Origin: Ignavibacteriales bacterium
Lineage (GTDB): Bacteria; Bacteroidota; Ignavibacteria; Ignavibacteriales; Melioribacteraceae
Assembly: GCA_020059785.1 (NCBI GenBank)
Contig: JAGVBL010000230.1
Location: 1-19,271 of the forward strand
Direction: 5' to 3'
Length of the DNA stretch: 19,271 bases
The position numbers were made by a program, and so were the translations under genes. This document shows positions 15,928-19,271 of the stretch, piece by piece. Position 1 is the first letter of the stretch, and every line of letters begins with the position of its first letter. The notes beneath the pieces were generated by a model, which had not been told where the DNA came from, ran no database searches, and was given only the letters and a program-made list of their open reading frames with translations.

Positions 15928-15971
15928 GTTAAGAAATTGTTAAGTAATTAATAAGAAATTGTTAAGAAGTG
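15928..15971. repeat. Four tandem 11-bp repeats, Pho-box-like operator
   Basis: Units on the plus strand are GTTAAGAAATT (15928-15938), GTTAAGTAATT (15939-15949), AATAAGAAATT (15950-15960) and GTTAAGAAGTG (15961-15971). Read on the minus strand the core is CTTAACAA followed by a three-base spacer, four times over. The 11-bp period puts every unit on one face of the helix. OmpR/PhoB-family response regulators bind direct repeats with this period; the cyanobacterial SphR box is built from CTTAACCT units with three-base spacers, and the unit nearest the gene reads exactly CTTAACCT. A further GTTAAG lies at 15891-15896. The array sits just upstream of the 71-residue membrane protein gene. Confidence 0.65.
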
Positions 15972-16117
15972 AAATAGCGAATAATTTTAAAACGTTAACC
16001 AAAATTCTTAAAAGTTATTTCCCGTAGAAGTTAATAAGGATTTATAAATAGTGTCAAATAGAATGAATAGAAAAATTTTTGGATTTTTATTCTCGTAAAT
16101 GTTCAGGATTTTTAGGT

Positions 16118-16228
16118 TGTCACTGCGGGTGATCTCTTTCGGGAGAGGAGATGATTGTGGTGAAGTTAATTCACAAGAAAGGGTTAATAACCGCAATCTC
16201 CGTATATAGTACGGAGGCCGCAGTGACA
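16118..16228. repeat. Palindromic intergenic repeat (MITE/REP-like) with 11-bp terminal inverted repeats
   Basis: TGTCACTGCGG (16118-16128) and CCGCAGTGACA (16218-16228) are perfect inverted repeats. Each arm repeats one plan: CTGCGG, an internal hairpin, then (G)ATTG(C/T)GG. The left arm holds ATCTC paired with GAGAT around a UUUCGG-containing loop (about 16132-16152) and the right arm a perfect seven-pair hairpin, CTCCGTA (16198-16204) with TACGGAG (16210-16216). This layout resembles widespread intergenic palindromes of the GTCATTGCGAGG...GCAATCTC type. No target-site duplication is obvious. Other copies cannot be searched for here. The rest of the 352-base gap (15877-16228) holds the Pho-like array and, at 15972-16117, only AT-rich DNA with nothing I can name. 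Confidence 0.6.
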
Positions 16229-16672
16229 TTATAATAACAGCAATCCGAACTGAAGCATTTTTATCACCCAATCCGGAATCCCGATTAACTGACCCAGACT
16301 TTTTACCCTGTACCACCAGCAGTCATCATAATTTTTTTGAAGAATACTCATTAACATTTCTTTATTTTTTTTATAAGCAATCAACTGATTTTTATTAAGT
16401 CCGCTTTCTAACTCTTCTTTTGTAAAGTTATCGAATTCGGGTTCAAAACGAAAAGCAAATTTCATTTTATCCAGCGTATAAAAATCGCTTGTTAATATTG
16501 TTTTTAATTCCAGCAAGGACCTCTTCCGGAGTGTGTCATTTTCTTTTATTACAATAATCTGCTTAAGTGAATCGTTAACAGGAATTTTTTTTGTTGTATC
16601 GCCCATTGATTTAACTGATTGGGCATAAATTGAGGAAATATGAAAAAGAATTATTAACGATAAAAATTTCAC
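16229..16672 (-). CDS. Exported hypothetical protein abutting the palindromic repeat
   Basis: A 147-residue protein with a signal peptide (MKFLSLIILFHISSIYAQ) and no family I recognise. The mature part has a Lys/Thr-rich start (TTKKIPVNDSLKQIIV), a helical centre (RSLLELKTILTSDFYTLDKMK), and an end (DDCWWYRVKSLGQLIGIPDW, then VIKMLQFGLLLL) that stops inside a hydrophobic stretch. The start is GTG 16672, without a clear ribosome site; it is chosen because it opens the signal peptide. The stop TAA (16231-16229) touches the terminal inverted repeat of the 16118-16228 element, so the original C-terminus may have been lost or replaced on insertion. A TATAAT box lies about 24 bases upstream of the start. 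Confidence 0.55.
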   Translation of the reverse strand: MKFLSLIILFHISSIYAQSVKSMGDTTKKIPVNDSLKQIIVIKENDTLRKRSLLELKTILTSDFYTLDKMKFAFRFEPEFDNFTKEELESGLNKNQLIAYKKNKEMLMSILQKNYDDCWWYRVKSLGQLIGIPDWVIKMLQFGLLLL

Positions 16673-16695
16673 AAACGATTTGTTTTAGTGTTTTG

Positions 16696-16701
16696 ATTAT
16701 A
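16696..16701 (-). promoter_or_regulatory. Candidate -10 box TATAAT
   Basis: A perfect TATAAT is present on the minus strand between the S41 peptidase terminator and the GTG start of the exported hypothetical gene, giving a leader of about 17 bases. No TTGACA-like -35 is found at 16-18 bases upstream; the region there reads AAGGAACC. Confidence 0.35.
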
Positions 16702-16737
16702 CTTCGATTGAATGAATCGGTTCCTTGGGGATGGGAT

Positions 16738-16775
16738 AAAAAAATCAGTCCCGAAAGAACTTATTCCTCCGGGAC
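16738..16775 (-). terminator. Rho-independent terminator of the S41 peptidase gene
   Basis: On the minus strand GTCCCGGAGGAA pairs with TTCTTTCGGGAC (12 positions, including two G-T wobbles) around a TAAG loop, followed by TGA and seven T residues (plus-strand A run 16738-16744). It begins 13 bases after the peptidase stop codon. This is the clearest intrinsic terminator in the window and separates the peptidase gene from the exported hypothetical gene. Confidence 0.85.
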
Positions 16776-16787
16776 CGAATAGAAAAA

Positions 16788-19271
16788 TTATTTCTTTGAA
16801 TCAATTTGTTTTAGCAATTCATCACAAGCGGCTTTTAACTGCTCATCAACACCTTTCGAAATCCAGTTTACAGAATTTTCTAATACGATATCAGGAACAG
16901 CAGGACCGAGTTCCTGATTTTTATCCGTTGCTTTAGTAAACCATCCTCTGAAAGGCAATCGAACAAATGAACCGTCAATCAAACCTTTGCCTCCGGTTGA
17001 GATTACAGAACCGTTTGTTGGATAACCGACAAGCTTTCCAATACCAAGTGTTTTATATGCGTGCGAAAATATTTCTGCATTGGAATAACTTCCTTCGTTA
17101 CAGAGTGCTATAGAAGGTTTTGTCCATGCTGCAAATACAAGACGTTCGCCTAACGGATAGTATTCGCGGTATTTCAGTTTATCCTTTTCAAGATCATTGC
17201 TTGCACCGCGAGGAATTGTATAAGCGTGCTGTTTGTAATTTAGAACGGTCATCAAATAATCTGTGGTTGATCCGCCACCGTTGTAGCGGACATCAATCAA
17301 TAAACCGTCTTTGCCATATCCCGCAGCAGTTAACTCTCTCTCAAACACTTCGAAGCTCGGGAAATCCATTCCCTGAATATGGATATAACCTAACCTTCCA
17401 TTGGAGTATTTATCGACTAATTTTTTCCTTTCGGCAACCCACTCGGAATACATTAACTGTCTTAACGTAGTAGTCGGACGGATTACAACCTCTCTTTCTT
17501 TTCCATCTTTACCTTTTACAGTCAGTAAAACTTTTTCATCTGCTTTTGCATTCAACAACTCAAAGAAATTATTATCCGGGTTATAGCTGCTTCCGTCAAC
17601 AGCAGTGATAACATCATCAACAAAGAGTTTGCTTGTAGATTTATCAGCCGGTGAATCCGGAATTACACGCAATACTTTCATTCCATCTTTGACCGGCATT
17701 AATTCTACACCAAGCAGTCCCGTCGCATCTCTCTGTGTTTCTCCACGCTCCTGTGAAGTAAATCCAATGTGACTTGCATTCAATTCTCCGAGCATATTAT
17801 TGAACATATCTCGCATATCATTGCTTGTCGATGCAATCAAGCAGAGTTCCTGATATTTCTTTTTAAGAGAATTCCAATCATAACCATGGAATTGCGGATC
17901 GTAGAATCCATCGCGGATAGCTCTCCATGCTTCTTCAAAAATCTGTTTACGTTCAGCCGGATAATCAATTTTCATTTTGGCAGAATACGGCAGTACTTCC
18001 GGTTTATCAGCTTTAATGTCGTGCCGGGTTAATGATCCGCCCATTTTCATGTAATATAGATACTTACCTTCTTTATCAATGTTTACATTCATCGGGTTGG
18101 AACCGCCCTTAGTAAGTTCTTTTAGATCCTTTCCATCCCACTTAATACTGTAAAGATCTCTTCCTTTAGCAGTACTGCTTTGTGCTGTATAGAAAAATGT
18201 TTCGCCATCTTTAGAAATTATCAGATTACCTTCATTACCGGGGAAGTTTGTAACCTGAACAACACGTTCATGAATTCTATCGAAATCAATCTTAATCGGT
18301 TTAACTTTCGGTTCATCCTTTTTAGCTTTATCATCTTTAGCTTTATCATCGGCGGGTTTTGGTGCAGCCGGTTTATCTGTTGCAGGTTCTTTTTCGTCCC
18401 AATCCTGTCTTGTTTTTTCCCAATCTTCTTTCTTTAGCCACACAAACCAGATATCTGTATTTCTGTTATTTCTTTCCGAAGTAAAACCGAGTTTCGATCC
18501 ATCAGCGCTCCAGAAAGGATTTCCGTCTGAACGGGGATGCATTGTTATGTTAACAGGTTTTATAGAATTATCGGCGGCATGTATAAATACTTCCTGATTA
18601 AAATAGAGATCGTCTTGAGAGTAAGCGAGCCACTTATCATCCGGGCTCCATGTAATATTTTGAGGAGCGTTCCAGCCTTTATGAAGAATTTTTTCGTTGT
18701 TTAATTTTCCATCGCTGGAAATATCTGCAACAACAAATTCTTTTACATCTTTACCACGCACATAAGCTATTTTCTTTCCGTCATTTGATATTGCCGGAGA
18801 AGTTTCATCGCCGTCGGTATTTGTAAGTCTTACAATACTATGTTTTAACGATTTGAAAATGTTCGGCTGCTTTGGATCTGCGGATTTAAGAAGATAGAAT
18901 TCGTAATTATTATCTGCACGGTCGGATGCAAATATTAAGGTTGTATCGCTAAGCCATGCAAAGTCGGTATCGCGATATGGTGAATCTGAAACGTTAATAC
19001 TTCTCGATTTATCCTTATCAGCTTCTTTAATAAAAATTTCTCCGCGGATAGAAAATGCTAACAATTTCCCGTTTGGAGAAACTTCGTAAGCAGTAGCATT
19101 GTTGTTGAAAGTTTTTATTTCAACCGGATCGAAACGGTCGTCTGCACTTATAAAGACATCAACTTTCTTGGTTCCACCGCCCGAGGTTTTCATTAAGAAA
19201 ATATTTTTTTCCTGTTCGTACACAATTGATGTTCCGTCTGTAGAAAGTGAGAAGTAGCGGATTGAATGGTC
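16788..19271 (-). CDS. Tricorn-type S41 serine peptidase, N-terminus outside window
   Basis: A large tricorn-protease homologue that degrades peptides, probably periplasmic in this group. The frame is open to the right window edge (GTG at 19223 is an internal Val codon; DHSIRYFSLSTDGTSI precedes it), so the visible 827 residues lack perhaps 200-250 at the start. Counting from that Val: WD40/TolB-like propeller blades (1-265 and about 322-415), interrupted by a charged Lys/Asp/Pro linker (about 277-310) with a DDKAK duplication; a helical C1 domain (about 425-500) with ASHIGFT (Ser484-His485); a PDZ domain (about 502-585); and the S41 catalytic domain with DVRYNGGG (644-651), the nucleophile in EGSYSNAEIF (Ser714) and Glu771 in NQELGP. 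These fit the Ser-His-Ser-Glu tetrad of tricorn. It is followed by a strong terminator and is transcribed alone on this side. Confidence 0.94.
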   Translation of the reverse strand, partial: DHSIRYFSLSTDGTSIVYEQEKNIFLMKTSGGGTKKVDVFISADDRFDPVEIKTFNNNATAYEVSPNGKLLAFSIRGEIFIKEADKDKSRSINVSDSPYRDTDFAWLSDTTLIFASDRADNNYEFYLLKSADPKQPNIFKSLKHSIVRLTNTDGDETSPAISNDGKKIAYVRGKDVKEFVVADISSDGKLNNEKILHKGWNAPQNITWSPDDKWLAYSQDDLYFNQEVFIHAADNSIKPVNITMHPRSDGNPFWSADGSKLGFTSERNNRNTDIWFVWLKKEDWEKTRQDWDEKEPATDKPAAPKPADDKAKDDKAKKDEPKVKPIKIDFDRIHERVVQVTNFPGNEGNLIISKDGETFFYTAQSSTAKGRDLYSIKWDGKDLKELTKGGSNPMNVNIDKEGKYLYYMKMGGSLTRHDIKADKPEVLPYSAKMKIDYPAERKQIFEEAWRAIRDGFYDPQFHGYDWNSLKKKYQELCLIASTSNDMRDMFNNMLGELNASHIGFTSQERGETQRDATGLLGVELMPVKDGMKVLRVIPDSPADKSTSKLFVDDVITAVDGSSYNPDNNFFELLNAKADEKVLLTVKGKDGKEREVVIRPTTTLRQLMYSEWVAERKKLVDKYSNGRLGYIHIQGMDFPSFEVFERELTAAGYGKDGLLIDVRYNGGGSTTDYLMTVLNYKQHAYTIPRGASNDLEKDKLKYREYYPLGERLVFAAWTKPSIALCNEGSYSNAEIFSHAYKTLGIGKLVGYPTNGSVISTGGKGLIDGSFVRLPFRGWFTKATDKNQELGPAVPDIVLENSVNWISKGVDEQLKAACDELLKQIDSKK

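Noticed and set aside
16008..16316. 102-residue minus-strand ORF across the palindromic repeat
   Set aside because: It crosses the repeat and overlaps the exported hypothetical gene, has no ribosome site, and has the composition of translated repeat DNA.
18325..18356. Short tandem repeat in the S41 peptidase gene
   Set aside because: It is a two-copy 15-base duplication encoding DDKAK in a disordered charged linker; it looks like ordinary low-complexity variation and not a regulatory repeat.
1..19271. CRISPR array, tRNA, rRNA, integrase or insertion-sequence transposase
   Set aside because: No spaced direct-repeat array, no cloverleaf or rRNA-like stretch, and no transposase or recombinase motifs were seen on either strand.

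Overview
The window is AT-rich bacterial DNA from a Gram-negative, outer-membrane-bearing organism. Several traits point to the Bacteroidota/Ignavibacteria neighbourhood: exported glycoside hydrolases with C-terminal accessory modules, a tricorn-type S41 peptidase, a short MG-type pilin-like protein, and a mix of genes with clear Shine-Dalgarno sites and genes with A/T-only leaders. This placement is an inference from gene content; there is no rRNA in the window to confirm it.

Left block (+ strand, 2-3033): the 3' part of a Kup-type potassium transporter, cut by the window edge; a 25-residue hydrophobic peptide ORF; an exported protein of unknown function whose expected start is out of frame at a 7-T run; and a small outer-membrane beta-barrel protein. 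A hairpin at 3051-3080 lies between this block and the convergent genes to its right.

Central block (- strand, 13329 to 3063): read in the direction of transcription, a DUF1569/DinB-like protein, a DUF1648 membrane protein, a GH20 beta-N-acetylhexosaminidase, a large clan GH-A-like glycosidase of uncertain family, a GH92 alpha-mannosidase-like enzyme, and a short-chain dehydrogenase. The last five are closely spaced and probably form one transcript. Hexosaminidase plus alpha-mannosidase plus a retaining glycosidase suggests stepwise trimming of an N-glycan-like or mannose/GlcNAc-containing glycan outside the cytoplasm. No SusC/SusD pair is present.

Second + strand block (13537-15658): a pilin-like protein, a divergent ECF sigma factor and a membrane-spanning zinc-finger/FecR-type anti-sigma factor, organised as an operon with an ATGA overlap. 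The anti-sigma gene is split by one in-frame TAA in the middle of its FecR domain; the same frame stays open on both sides.

Right block (- strand): a 71-residue two-helix membrane protein preceded by four tandem 11-bp repeats that look like a PhoB/SphR-class operator; a 111-bp palindromic intergenic repeat; an exported hypothetical protein whose stop codon touches that repeat; and a tricorn-type S41 peptidase with an excellent terminator, its N-terminus lying outside the window. The most interesting points are the split anti-sigma factor in the pilin operon, the phased 11-bp repeat array, and the unassigned GH-A-like enzyme.
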